From the NCBI RefSeq assembly GCF_029688925.1, contig NZ_JARUKY010000001.1:310001-374000 (forward strand): a stretch of DNA of 64,000 nt, read 5' to 3'. Shown here in pieces: positions 9,074-19,860 of the stretch. Source of the DNA: Evansella sp. AB-P1. GTDB lineage: Bacteria > Bacillota > Bacilli > Bacillales > Salisediminibacteriaceae. The position numbers were made by a program, and so were the translations under genes. Positions within the stretch are counted from its first letter, which is position 1. Each line of letters opens with the position of its first letter. The notes beneath the pieces are model-generated. The model was not told the origin of the DNA. It worked only from the letters and a program-made list of their open reading frames with translations, and searched no databases.

Positions 9074-9128
9074 TTGACTAGAACGTATGTTCAGAATATA
9101 ATTTAGTTGAATTGAGGAACGAATGTTC
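9074..9128 (+). promoter_or_regulatory. SigA-type promoter with two LexA/DinR-type SOS boxes
   Basis: A near-consensus promoter, TTGACT (9074-9079), 17-nt spacer, TATAAT (9097-9102), drives the Rpn gene. The spacer contains GAACGTATGTTC (9081-9092) and a second box GAACGAATGTTC lies at 9117-9128. Both match the Gram-positive LexA/DinR core GAAC-N4-GTTC. One box inside the promoter and one just after the start site is a classic repression layout. Confidence 0.85.
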
Positions 9129-9150
9129 TTTTAAGAGAGAGGTGATGGAT

Positions 9151-10068
9151 ATGGATGAGTCTAGGACTGATCATGATCGACTATTCAAAGAATTAATTTC
9201 CACATTTTTTGAAGAGTTTATGCTGCTGTTTTTCCCACAAGCTCACGAGCAACTAGATTTTACTAACATTCATTTTTTGTCTCAAGAAATATTCACAGAT
9301 GTAACAGATGGAGACAAGCATGAAGTTGATCTATTGGTAGAAACGAAATTAAGGGGGATTGATAGTCTCATTATTGTACATATTGAATCTCAAGCTAGCT
9401 TTCAAAAGCATTTTAATGAAAGAATGTTTATCTATTTTAGTAAGCTTTATCAAAAATATCGCCGCAAAATCCTTCCCATTGCTATATTTAGCTATGATAC
9501 TCCGAGAGAAGAACCCAATTCATTTTTAATGAACTTCCCATTTGCAGAAATACTTCACTTTAACTATTTATCCATTGAATTGAAAAAGAAAAATTGGCGT
9601 GATTATATTAGGAATGAAAACCCAGTAGCTGCCGCATTGTTAAGTAAAATGGGTTATAATATGGATGAACGTATTGAAGTAAAAAAAGAATTTTTTAGAA
9701 TAATTATTCGGCTAGAACTAGACAAAGCTCGGGAATCCTTATTAACTGGTTTTTTCGAGACATATTTAAAATTAACCGATGATGAGGAATATCGATTTAA
9801 AGAAGAGGTGAAAGCAATGGATCCAAAGGAAGGGGAGAGAATTATGGAAGTCATCACTTCTTACGAAAGAATAGGAATGGAAAAGGGAATGGAAAAAGGA
9901 ATGGAAAAAGGAATAGAAAAAGGAATGGAAAAAGGGATTGAAAAAGGGATTGAAAAAGTTGCTAAGCGGATGTTAGAAAAAGGGAAGCAAGTGGATGAAA
10001 TTGCAGAGCTAACGGGTTTGTCTATTGTTGATGTGGATCGCCTTAGGGAAGAGATGGGAATAGATTAA
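9151..10068 (+). CDS. Rpn family recombination-promoting nuclease (full-length, RpnL-like)
   Basis: A PD-(D/E)XK-type nuclease of the Rpn/YhgA-like family (305 aa). The N-terminus (DHDRLFKELISTFFEEF) opens the fold; D60 in HEVDLL and E79-x-Q81 in VHIESQ are the likely catalytic residues. The C-terminal part has seven tandem four-residue units (MEKG/IEKG, residues 243-270) and an HTH-like tail (VDEIAELTGLSIVDVDRL). The start is ATG 9151 with GAGAGGTG 6-7 nt upstream. Rpn proteins are known as DNA nucleases with anti-phage activity that are blocked by their own separately translated C-terminal domain. Expression looks SOS-controlled. Confidence 0.9.
   Translation: MDESRTDHDRLFKELISTFFEEFMLLFFPQAHEQLDFTNIHFLSQEIFTDVTDGDKHEVDLLVETKLRGIDSLIIVHIESQASFQKHFNERMFIYFSKLYQKYRRKILPIAIFSYDTPREEPNSFLMNFPFAEILHFNYLSIELKKKNWRDYIRNENPVAAALLSKMGYNMDERIEVKKEFFRIIIRLELDKARESLLTGFFETYLKLTDDEEYRFKEEVKAMDPKEGERIMEVITSYERIGMEKGMEKGMEKGIEKGMEKGIEKGIEKVAKRMLEKGKQVDEIAELTGLSIVDVDRLREEMGID
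9817..10068 (+). CDS. Internal in-frame gene: Rpn C-terminal domain (RpnS-like antitoxin)
   Basis: Inside the rpn gene an ATG at 9817 is preceded by AGAAGAGGTG (9801-9810) with 6-nt spacing, as good as any ribosome-binding site in the window. Translation from it yields an 83-aa protein, starting MDPKEGERIMEV, with the seven MEKG-type repeats and the HTH-like tail. In E. coli, Rpn C-terminal domains (RpnS) are made from such internal starts and neutralise the full-length toxin. That this also happens here is inferred. Confidence 0.7.
   Translation: MDPKEGERIMEVITSYERIGMEKGMEKGMEKGIEKGMEKGIEKGIEKVAKRMLEKGKQVDEIAELTGLSIVDVDRLREEMGID
9877..9960 (+). repeat. 12-bp tandem repeat, 7 units (MEKG/IEKG)
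   Basis: Seven in-frame units of GGAATGGAAAAA-type sequence encode MEKG, MEKG, MEKG, IEKG, MEKG, IEKG, IEKV. The copy at 10276-10371 has eight units. Confidence 0.9.
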
Positions 10069-10110
10069 TTATTACCCGGTCAAAGCATTTTTATTTGGTG
10101 GGGCTTATAG

Positions 10111-10482
10111 TTAGAACTAGACAAAGCTCGGGAATCCTTATTAACTGGTTTTTTCGAGACATATTTAAAATTAACCGATGATGAGGAATATCGATTTAAA
10201 GAAGAGGTGAAAGCAATGGATCCAAAGGAAGGGGAGAGAATTATGGAAGTCATCACTTCTTACGAAAGAATAGGAATGGAAAAGGGAATGGAAAAGGGAA
10301 TGGAAAAAGGAATGGAAAAAGGAATAGAAAAAGGAATGGAAAAAGGGATTGAAAAAGGGATTGAAAAAGTTGCTAAGCGGATGTTAGAAAAAGGGAAGCA
10401 AGTGGATGAAATTGCAGAGCTAACGGGTTTGTCTGTTGTTGATGTGGATCGCCTGAAGGAAGAATTAGATAAAGATCAATAA
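10111..10482 (+). CDS. Detached second copy of the Rpn C-terminal region (stand-alone RpnS-like)
   Basis: Bases 10112-10450 repeat 9713-10039 of the rpn gene almost exactly, apart from one extra 12-bp unit and a point change (SIVDVD to SVVDVD). The frame is closed by a TAG at 10108-10110, so no full-length nuclease can be made. The internal ribosome-binding site AGAAGAGGTG and ATG at 10216 are intact and give an 88-aa protein (10216-10482). Its last residues (KEELDKDQ) differ from those of the upstream gene (REEMGID), so the copy is not just a simple duplication of that end. It is either the remnant of a second rpn gene or a free antitoxin copy. Confidence 0.75.
   Translation, partial: LELDKARESLLTGFFETYLKLTDDEEYRFKEEVKAMDPKEGERIMEVITSYERIGMEKGMEKGMEKGMEKGIEKGMEKGIEKGIEKVAKRMLEKGKQVDEIAELTGLSVVDVDRLKEELDKDQ
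10276..10371 (+). repeat. 12-bp tandem repeat, 8 units
   Basis: Four MEKG units, then IEKG, MEKG, IEKG, IEKV. It has one MEKG unit more than the upstream copy. Confidence 0.9.
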
Positions 10483-10799
10483 AAACATCCTTAAATTCCC
10501 TTTATTACCTTCTATTTTGGTGAGCTTATTTTAGAGGCATACCATAAATTATTTTGTGATATTCTTTCCTTAATTATTAAATGTTATTCCTCGACACACT
10601 TCAAAGTATATCCCCCTATAAATTTTTAATTCCTATATTTTAAAAATGATTCAACAACATATAGCTTTTCGATTATCTATAACTTCTTGACCTTTTGACC
10701 TCTTCTTAGTGAAGCTCCAGTAATGACTGATCAAATTTAGTTAGTGAGGTGGTTATAATAAGTTCATTATTGAATGAATTTCATAAATAAAAAGTTATT

Positions 10800-11065
10800 A
10801 TTTTCGATTGTAGAGGAAGACGGCGACTCCAGCGACGAGCATATGCTTCACGAATAAGCTTCGAGTTGTCTCGACGCACTTAACAACAGAGCAATACTAG
10901 TAGAGGCAGAGACAGGACAATATGCTTTAGCAGTATACAAAGTGTCTAGTGTGGAGTTGAAGCCGTGTCCGCAGCAGTCAGGACGACGAGATTACGCCGT
11001 TGCCCACAGGACGTGGGCTGTCATTAGTAGTAATTGATCCGTCTGCAGCGGAAATCGAATTAAAT
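10800..11065. repeat. GC-rich degenerate intergenic repeat block
   Basis: This stretch is clearly more GC-rich than its surroundings and has no open frame. It contains GGCGACTCCAGCGACGAGCAT and a hairpin-like AAGCTTCGAGTTGTCTCGACGCAC-type segment, words seen in dispersed Bacillus intergenic repeats, and it ends in the Bacillaceae-1-like element at 10968-11025. The rest of 10483-11270 is AT-rich and shows nothing recognisable. Confidence 0.5.
10968..11025 (-). ncRNA. Bacillaceae-1-like RNA element, copy A (partial)
   Basis: On the minus strand GCCCAC-GTCCT-GTGGGC forms a hairpin with a GUCCU loop, followed by a second GUC-GUCCU-GAC hairpin. Two terminal RUCCU loops are the hallmark of the Bacillaceae-1 motif. 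The 3' flank seen in other copies is missing. Confidence 0.5.
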
Positions 11066-11283
11066 TTAAACTCCTTGTATAAATGTTTGTGTTTTAGAAT
11101 GAAATAGTGAATTATTAAATTGACTCAATTATAAGAAAATTATAAAAACAATTAGTGAGCTCAAGCTATTTCTTTTGATACAATCCCCCTTTACTACAAA
11201 TTAAAATTCCGCAAGTAACAAATATATCATCCATTAATTTTTTAAATTAATAAAAAAATATGACATATATGGAGGTTTTCAAT

Positions 11284-11745
11284 TTGTCAAAAGTGTTATC
11301 CATCCCCGCAGGAAAAACGTTTCAAATCATTGAAGATCATCTTGTTCATGCTTTTCCCAATACCCAAAAATACAAACTCGAATCCTATGTAACCTTTCGA
11401 AAGCAACATAGTATAATGACTGATTTATACACAGTGGAGAACGCCGTAGTATTTGATCCCAATCACGATGAAATAGATTATGTAACTAAAGACGTTGGGA
11501 AGGAGGAAAAAGAACGAATTACCGCTTATGTGAAAGATAGAAAAATGTCAAAAATGGGCTTTGATAAACCAGACACGCCATATGTTTTTTGGCTCCTTAA
11601 GTGGGAATTGTCTCTTCCTCATGAACCACGTCCTGAGAAAGGTAACCCTACTCATGTGTATTATAACTACGAAGAATTAGTTAATGGAGATAGATTTGTT
11701 ACTTCAGCCTCTAGCCGTAAAAATGGATTGACTAGTAAAGAATAG
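11284..11745 (+). CDS. Hypothetical protein (153 aa)
   Basis: The TTG at 11284 is preceded by GGAGG (11271-11275) with 8-nt spacing, better than the ATG at 11260, which lies before that site. The protein is soluble, starts MSKVLSIPAGKTFQIIED, and has a mixed alpha/beta pattern with aromatic residues (YVFWLLKWELSLPHEPRP). No signal peptide or membrane segment is visible and no family was recognised. It stands alone in a region of small orphan genes next to the Rpn locus. Confidence 0.6.
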   Translation: MSKVLSIPAGKTFQIIEDHLVHAFPNTQKYKLESYVTFRKQHSIMTDLYTVENAVVFDPNHDEIDYVTKDVGKEEKERITAYVKDRKMSKMGFDKPDTPYVFWLLKWELSLPHEPRPEKGNPTHVYYNYEELVNGDRFVTSASSRKNGLTSKE

Positions 11746-12064
11746 AAGCCCCTAGTTACTTAGTCATCTCTTTAAATACCCTTATTCCTCCTTAGTTTTA
11801 ACTACATTTTTAACTATATTTTTATAATCCCAAAAGAGAAAAATTAGAATGAATGACACTCCTATTTTAAGGAGACTTCTCGCTGAACTACGAATCAACC
11901 AACCTTAACACCATTTTCCCTCAAAACTTATGTCATCAAATTAGTTAAATATTTAACAAAATCTGAAAGGGGTGATAAATATGTAATCTATTTGGTAATA
12001 TTTATGCTTTATTTTCTTTCGATTCATAATATATCCATTTCAACATTTTAAAGGAGGAGCTTTA
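11746..12064. other. Intergenic region, nothing recognised
   Basis: AT-rich spacer between two small orphan genes. No frame with a ribosome-binding site, hairpin terminator or repeat was identified. Confidence 0.5.
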
Positions 12065-12391
12065 ATGGGACATGATATTTATGGTTATAACAAAGACGGA
12101 AAGGAAATTGCTTATGCTCGATTTAGCATGTGGAATGATAATGCTACGATACTATACCGTTTACTTGATTCGATGGATTATCATGGAGGAGTTAGTGGGT
12201 TAGGTAGAAGCTCTGCTTTTGATAAAGAAAAAATAGAAAATGCCTTAAATAGCTATACACAATTACACAATAATATCGGTAATTTCATGTCAGGTTGTGA
12301 TCCATTTGATCTAGAACAAATCCAGAATTTTATACAAAACTGTTATACTACGGCACAAAAAGAAGGGAGTGTTACTGTGTTCTTTGGCTAA
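12065..12391 (+). CDS. Hypothetical protein (108 aa)
   Basis: The ATG has an excellent AAAGGAGGAG site. The protein starts MGHDIYGYNKDGKEIAYARFSMW, a pattern I associate loosely with small conserved proteins of unknown function beginning MGHDIYAY; it has no signal peptide or membrane helix and ends EGSVTVFFG. A family name cannot be given. It lies between orphan genes and has no operon partner. Confidence 0.65.
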   Translation: MGHDIYGYNKDGKEIAYARFSMWNDNATILYRLLDSMDYHGGVSGLGRSSAFDKEKIENALNSYTQLHNNIGNFMSGCDPFDLEQIQNFIQNCYTTAQKEGSVTVFFG

Positions 12392-12654
12392 TGTTCTTAC
12401 TATTGTTATTGAATTCCCCAACAACAACTGATAAGCGAAATACAATTAGCATCAATTCTCTTAATCAGATTGCTATGAGGACCTAGGGATGCTGTTTTAC
12501 TCGAATAAAAGTGTAACAAGTGGTTAAGTAACTGCGTCCTATGGTTTTTATGGAATAGGGATAGTGAACTCTTGCGTACCTCTGTAAAAAAGTGTGTCTC
12601 ACTGTTAAATAAAATATAATGAGAGTAAGATAGGGAGTGAAAGGAGGCGCTATT

Positions 12655-15198
12655 ATGGAACTACATGAGAAAGTAAGCACAGGACTAACTGGATTTGATC
12701 AAGCAATTGATAAGCTACGATTGGGAGATAATGTTGTTTGGCAAGTGGATTCTATAGAGGATTATAAGAAGGTGGTTCAACCTTATGTAGAGCAGGCAAA
12801 GCGGGATAATCGGAAGATGATCTACGTCCGTTTTGGGCAACACGAACCGATTCTCGAAGAAGGTATTGGTGTTAAGGTATACAAACTTGAGGCAAGGAAA
12901 GGATTCGAAAGCTTTGCTACTGAGGTACATAGTTTAATGGAGCAAGAAGGTAGAAAAGCTTTTTATGTCTTTGACTGCCTTACAGATTTGTTAGAATACT
13001 GGCATTCTGACTTGATGATTGGTAATTTCTTTAAAGTTACTTGTCCTTACTTATATGAGTTAGATACAATTGCATATTTTGGAATCATAAGAAACGCCCA
13101 TACATACAGTAGCATTGCAGGTATTCGGGAAACGACACAGCTATTACTTGATCTATATAAAGTAAAAGAAAACTATTATATTCATCCACTGAAGGTGTGG
13201 CAACGTTATTCTCCAACCATGTTCTTCCCACATCTTATAAAAGGAGATGAAGCAATTAGTATCACCTCAAGTGCAGAATCCGCTATGTTATTTTCTAATA
13301 TTCATCGAGGAGGGGAACGGTTAGATAACTGGACTGTAATCTTTAGTGAGGCCAGAGAGAAACTAATACTTCCTATTGAGGAGCAAGAAGAAACGAAAAG
13401 GAAATTAATGAAGATGTTAATCGGCCATGAGTCCCGCATGCTCGAGCTTTGTAACAAATATTTCACTTTAAATGATCTGTTGCAAATTGCATCGAGGGAG
13501 GTAGGGACAGGCTTTATTGGAGGAAAAAGTGTTGGAATGCTTCTAGCTAGAAAGATTATCGAGAAGGATGGAGGGGACCGCTTTCAATCTTATATAGAAC
13601 CCCATGATTCATTTTATTTAGGATCTGATATTTTCTACACATATATTGTGCAAAATGGATGGTGGAAGCTTCGCGCGAAACAAAGAACGAAAGAAGGGTA
13701 TTATACATATGCCGCTAAGCTGAAAGAAAAAATGTTATATGGAAAATTTCCAGGAAATATTCAGGAGCAATTTGTACAGACTTTAGAATATTTTGGTCAG
13801 TCGCCTATCATTGTACGTTCAAGTTCATTGCTGGAGGATAATTTTGGAAATGCCTTCTCAGGTAAATATGAAAGTGTGTTTTGTGTTAATCAAGGGACAC
13901 TTGAGGAACGGTATGAAGCTTTTGAAAATGCAATACGTACAGTTTATGCCAGTACAATGAATGAGGATGCTCTCGCCTATCGGATGAACAGAGGATTGTT
14001 TGAAAAAGATGAGCAGATGGCTATATTGGTTCAACGGGTGTCTGGAGATCAATACGGAGAAGCATTTTTCCCACATCTTGCAGGAGTAGGGAATTCCTCT
14101 AATTTGTATGTATGGGATGATAATATAGATATGGATGCTGGCATGTTACGACTCGTTTTTGGTCTAGGTACGAGGGCGGTAGACAGAACGGTGGAGGATT
14201 ACGCCAAAATTGTGACCTTGGATAACCCATTACGCTTGCCTCTAATCCATATGGAAGATAGACAGAAATTTTCTCAGCATAATGTGGATATCCTTTCTTT
14301 ATCTGAAAATAAGCTAACGTCAAGAAAGTGGGATGATATTAGCAGTGTTGATTTTAATATAAGAAAAGGGTTATTTGCTACATTGGACTACGAAATGGAA
14401 AGAAGACTTCGTTCCCTTGGATATACGAATAAGAAAGTGCCCTATATCCTTGATTTTGAACAAGTACTTAAAACGACTGAATTTCCTACCGTTATGAAAG
14501 ATATATTAACGTTATTATCAAAGGTTTATGATTATCCTGTGGATATTGAATTTACTGCAAATTTTACAAGTGATTCGGATTTTAAAGTGAACCTTGTACA
14601 ATGTCGACCGTTACAGACGAGAGGGTTAGGCCATTCGGTAAAACTACCAGAACTAACGGATGAGAAAGATTGTTTTATCTCCACGAAAGGTAACTTTATG
14701 GGTGGAAATGTCCACTTATCAATTGGATATGTTGTTTATGTGGAGGCTGAAGCATATTTAGATCGTAATGAACAAGGAAAATACGAAGTAGCTAGACAGA
14801 TAGGTAAAATCAATAGAGCTCTGAAAGGAGAAAATGTCATGCTCGTAGGGCCAGGTAGATGGGGCACAACTACAGCGTCTCTCGGCGTACCTGTCCATTT
14901 TACGGAGCTTAGTAATATGGCGGTAATCTGTGAAGTCTCAACATCAGGGTTAATGCCTGAATTATCATATGGAAGTCATTTTTTCCAAGACCTTGTGGAA
15001 ACGGGAATATTCTATGTAGCAGTCTTTAATGGACAAAAGGATGTACAGTTTCAGCCTGAATATGTTTTAAAAAAGAAGAATATGCTCACATCATTTTTAC
15101 CGGATGGGGAGAAATTCTCGGATGTGATTCATATTGCAAAAACAGATGGTTTGCAAGTGTTCTCTGATATTGTGACTCAGAGGCTTATATGTAAGTGA
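12655..15198 (+). CDS. PEP/pyruvate-binding domain protein with KaiC-like N-terminus
   Basis: An 847-aa protein. Residues 1-250 resemble a KaiC/RadA-type fold (STGLTGFDQAIDKLRLGDNVVWQVD) but lack a Walker A P-loop. From about residue 285 the ATP-grasp, PEP-synthase/PPDK N-terminal domain is clear: FIGGKSVGMLLARKI, IIVRSSSLLEDNFGNAFSGKYES and a Gln-rich VQRV strand. The swivelling phosphohistidine domain (TSHAAI-type motif) and the TIM-barrel PEP domain are absent, so it cannot be a complete PEP synthase. The start is ATG 12655 with AAAGGAGGCG upstream. Its role is unknown. Confidence 0.8.
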   Translation: MELHEKVSTGLTGFDQAIDKLRLGDNVVWQVDSIEDYKKVVQPYVEQAKRDNRKMIYVRFGQHEPILEEGIGVKVYKLEARKGFESFATEVHSLMEQEGRKAFYVFDCLTDLLEYWHSDLMIGNFFKVTCPYLYELDTIAYFGIIRNAHTYSSIAGIRETTQLLLDLYKVKENYYIHPLKVWQRYSPTMFFPHLIKGDEAISITSSAESAMLFSNIHRGGERLDNWTVIFSEAREKLILPIEEQEETKRKLMKMLIGHESRMLELCNKYFTLNDLLQIASREVGTGFIGGKSVGMLLARKIIEKDGGDRFQSYIEPHDSFYLGSDIFYTYIVQNGWWKLRAKQRTKEGYYTYAAKLKEKMLYGKFPGNIQEQFVQTLEYFGQSPIIVRSSSLLEDNFGNAFSGKYESVFCVNQGTLEERYEAFENAIRTVYASTMNEDALAYRMNRGLFEKDEQMAILVQRVSGDQYGEAFFPHLAGVGNSSNLYVWDDNIDMDAGMLRLVFGLGTRAVDRTVEDYAKIVTLDNPLRLPLIHMEDRQKFSQHNVDILSLSENKLTSRKWDDISSVDFNIRKGLFATLDYEMERRLRSLGYTNKKVPYILDFEQVLKTTEFPTVMKDILTLLSKVYDYPVDIEFTANFTSDSDFKVNLVQCRPLQTRGLGHSVKLPELTDEKDCFISTKGNFMGGNVHLSIGYVVYVEAEAYLDRNEQGKYEVARQIGKINRALKGENVMLVGPGRWGTTTASLGVPVHFTELSNMAVICEVSTSGLMPELSYGSHFFQDLVETGIFYVAVFNGQKDVQFQPEYVLKKKNMLTSFLPDGEKFSDVIHIAKTDGLQVFSDIVTQRLICK

Positions 15199-15248
15199 CA
15201 AAGATAAATATTGCTATTTCGAAACATTCTTTCTTAATTAAAATAGGA

Positions 15249-15286
15249 AAAACCGCTGTCCTTACGCTACCGGACAGCGGTTTTCT
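15249..15286. terminator. Bidirectional terminator
   Basis: CCGCTGTCC (15253-15261) and GGACAGCGG (15272-15280) are flanked by A-run and T-run, so it can end both the PEP-binding gene (+) and katG (-). Confidence 0.9.
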
Positions 15287-15292
15287 TATATA

Positions 15293-17548
<2,256 letters not shown>

Positions 17549-17601
17549 TTATTTAATCTACACTTCAGAACCTAGTAAACTAGATAATAATTATTTCACA
17601 T

Positions 17602-17639
17602 CTATAATCATTATAATAAACTGCTGTTTATAATTACAA
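17602..17639 (-). promoter_or_regulatory. katG promoter with PerR-like box
   Basis: On the minus strand TTGTAA (17639-17634), an 18-nt spacer and TATAAT (17615-17610) form a SigA-type promoter. The -10 lies inside CTATAATCATTATAA (plus strand 17602-17616), which differs from the PerR consensus TTATAATNATTATAA at one base. Regulation by peroxide through PerR is therefore expected. Confidence 0.8.
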
Positions 17640-18012
17640 AAAAAAAGACTTGCGAAAGTAAATGTTTTATGTGAAAACAGACACAAAACGTACACAAAAG
17701 TTTCTTTTTCATAGATTAATGGGGAAGAAAATGAAAACGTTTAACCTAACGTGGTATATGCATTTTAAATAAATTCTGAGGAAGGAATGTAGATAGAAAA
17801 GAGTAATTATCAATAAGAACAATAAACTTGTGTTAAACAAGTATATTAACTTATTAACATTGATAATAGTCACCATTTAAATGAGAATGTCAGAATATTT
17901 GACACTTAATTCCCCATGCAATGATTAAAATAGAAAATGTAAAAAGTATTATTTTTTATTAGTTTTTTCCACTTCATGATTGAGACCACATCTCTAAATT
18001 AATCTTAGAATT
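17640..18012. other. Intergenic region, nothing recognised
   Basis: About 370 bp of AT-rich sequence between the divergently placed katG promoter and the end of the DUF4085-like gene. No hairpin with a T-run and no frame with a ribosome-binding site were found. Confidence 0.45.
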
Positions 18013-19212
18013 TTAATCAAGCAAAGTTTTATACTTTTCCACCACACCTTCTGTCAAAATACCTTTATTATAGAAGTGGTTTACAAAATGAATAATCACC
18101 TGTTCATTTTCCTCTGTTATATTTACTTCCTTTAATACACGATTAATAATGTGAGCTGATTTTTGTGGGTTGAGGTACATCGTATTCAACGCATTTACTT
18201 GTAATTCTAAATCGCTACTTAATGCTGCTTCTTCCATTTTTTCAATAGGTATTTGATCGTGTAAATGCCCATAAGGATCTTCGTATACATCTGTATAAAT
18301 AAAATCAATGGGATTGTACTCTGCTAAATTATATATAAACTGCTTGTCCTTCACTGTAACAATCATTTCATTTTTTTCAATTTTAATACTTCCCTTATCT
18401 ATAGTGATACTTTTATCTGAAAAGGTTTTAACAAGGGTCGTTACGTCTGGTGTAATTAGAAAATAACGGAAATTAGGATTTAATTGACCGAAGTATTCTA
18501 GGAGGGTTGTATTATCAATCATTTCTATATCTAATAATCTGGTAAATGTAGTGGGACGATAATAATAGTTTGCATCTAATTTTTTCATTGTAATTGTCCA
18601 CTCTGTATCAGGGCAGTCAAACAATACGCGGAACGCATATCCATCTTCTGTTTTCATTAGTTCGTCGTAAATTAACCATTGACCAACCTGAATTGGATTA
18701 TCTGATTCTTCAGCAATAATTTGTTGAAAAGTAAAATGAACAAGTGAAATGGATGAAAAACCACCATCTGTATTAATGTAGAGATGAAGTACATCCCCTT
18801 CTCGTTGGATTCGTTTAATAGTGGAATCATGCAAGTTCTCCTCAAAGACGTCCTGAACTGTGGAAGGGAGAAAACTAACTGCATTCATTGTTTGATCATA
18901 TGCATTATCTAATATTTTTTCAAATTCATTGTCAGCTTCTTTCATCCATTGTAAGTAGTCTTCACGGACTGCTTTCGGTAATGTAGGTTGATTTAATGTT
19001 CCATTTTCCACATAAGGAATGAAGCGTGTAGGCAAAATATGTAATATTTTCTCTTTTACTTCTTCAAGCTCTTCTTTTAAACGGGCAGTGAGATCTTCCC
19101 CTTCCTCATTTGCTTCTCTTAATGCTACTTCCCAGTCTCGATCGGATTCATGAATGGGTAGAAGATTGCAGGTGGTGAATTTCTCTTTCACGTTCTTTGA
19201 TATATTCCACAT
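18013..19212 (-). CDS. Conserved hypothetical protein, DUF4085-like
   Basis: A 399-aa soluble protein beginning MWNISKNVKEKFTTCNLLPI, the start pattern of the uncharacterised DUF4085 family of Bacillus. The first 130 residues are helical and acidic (EEGEDLTARLKEELEEVKEKI), the middle is beta-rich, and the C-terminus is helical again. There is no signal peptide or membrane segment. A GGAGGTG ribosome-binding site fits the ATG. It is monocistronic. The family match rests on recognition of the N-terminus only. Confidence 0.65.
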   Translation of the reverse strand: MWNISKNVKEKFTTCNLLPIHESDRDWEVALREANEEGEDLTARLKEELEEVKEKILHILPTRFIPYVENGTLNQPTLPKAVREDYLQWMKEADNEFEKILDNAYDQTMNAVSFLPSTVQDVFEENLHDSTIKRIQREGDVLHLYINTDGGFSSISLVHFTFQQIIAEESDNPIQVGQWLIYDELMKTEDGYAFRVLFDCPDTEWTITMKKLDANYYYRPTTFTRLLDIEMIDNTTLLEYFGQLNPNFRYFLITPDVTTLVKTFSDKSITIDKGSIKIEKNEMIVTVKDKQFIYNLAEYNPIDFIYTDVYEDPYGHLHDQIPIEKMEEAALSSDLELQVNALNTMYLNPQKSAHIINRVLKEVNITEENEQVIIHFVNHFYNKGILTEGVVEKYKTLLD

Positions 19213-19611
19213 AAAAACACCTCCAGTAGTTGGTGAAATTAGTATACTATAAGAATTTTGATTTAGTTGTGTACTTTTTGGTAATATTTATCATCTTTGT
19301 GTTTTACTTCATGTAATGTGTATTACCTAGTCCAAAATTCAAAAAACTTTTTTCAAGATCACACAGTGAAAAATAAACGAATAATTACAAAAAAGGGAGG
19401 GAAGAAGATTTATAAAAGCTATTAATCTGTAAATGTTAGACTGTGAATGTGATAGGAGATAACCAATTTTCAATTTTAGTTGCAGCGGAAGGGTTGAAAG
19501 CATGTAATGTTCGAGTAAATGAATATGAAGGTTGTTTGCTGCTTTTTTTGCTTTAATTTAGAAGTGAGGAAATATTACCAAATAAGCTAAATTAACTTTT
19601 GTGGCTTGAAC

Positions 19612-19712
19612 GAGGGGACGAATGTTAGTGTATTATAGCCTTTAATATCAATGTTTTTCACTCCTTACAGATTAAAAAAACTCAGGAGAACCGTCCCCAA
19701 GAACACTGACTT
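19612..19712. repeat. GAACCGTCCCC repeat family, copy R1 (inverted pair)
   Basis: CTCAGGAGAACCGTCCCC lies at 19681-19698, and a degenerate inverse (GAGGGGACG) lies about 65 nt upstream near 19613, with AGTGT/ACACT arms further in. It sits in the 650-bp gap before mqo, which otherwise shows no gene. Confidence 0.6.
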
Positions 19713-19860
19713 AAATATTTAAAACTATCATAATAGTAAAAAAATATTTAAATCTTATAAAGTTAGTGATAAAATGAACATAAGTATATTTGATACAGAA
19801 GTGGTGTGTGGGGATGAACCTGTACATTTTTCTGCAAATCTAGGTATGAGGATGGTTAAA

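Noticed and set aside
9877-10371. CRISPR-like or minisatellite explanation for the 12-bp repeats
   Set aside because: Units are in frame, lack spacers and encode MEKG/IEKG inside a known protein family.
19774-19860. Longer N-terminus for Mqo
   Set aside because: The extra 29 residues are unlike the family, whose proteins begin near [16 protein letters not shown].
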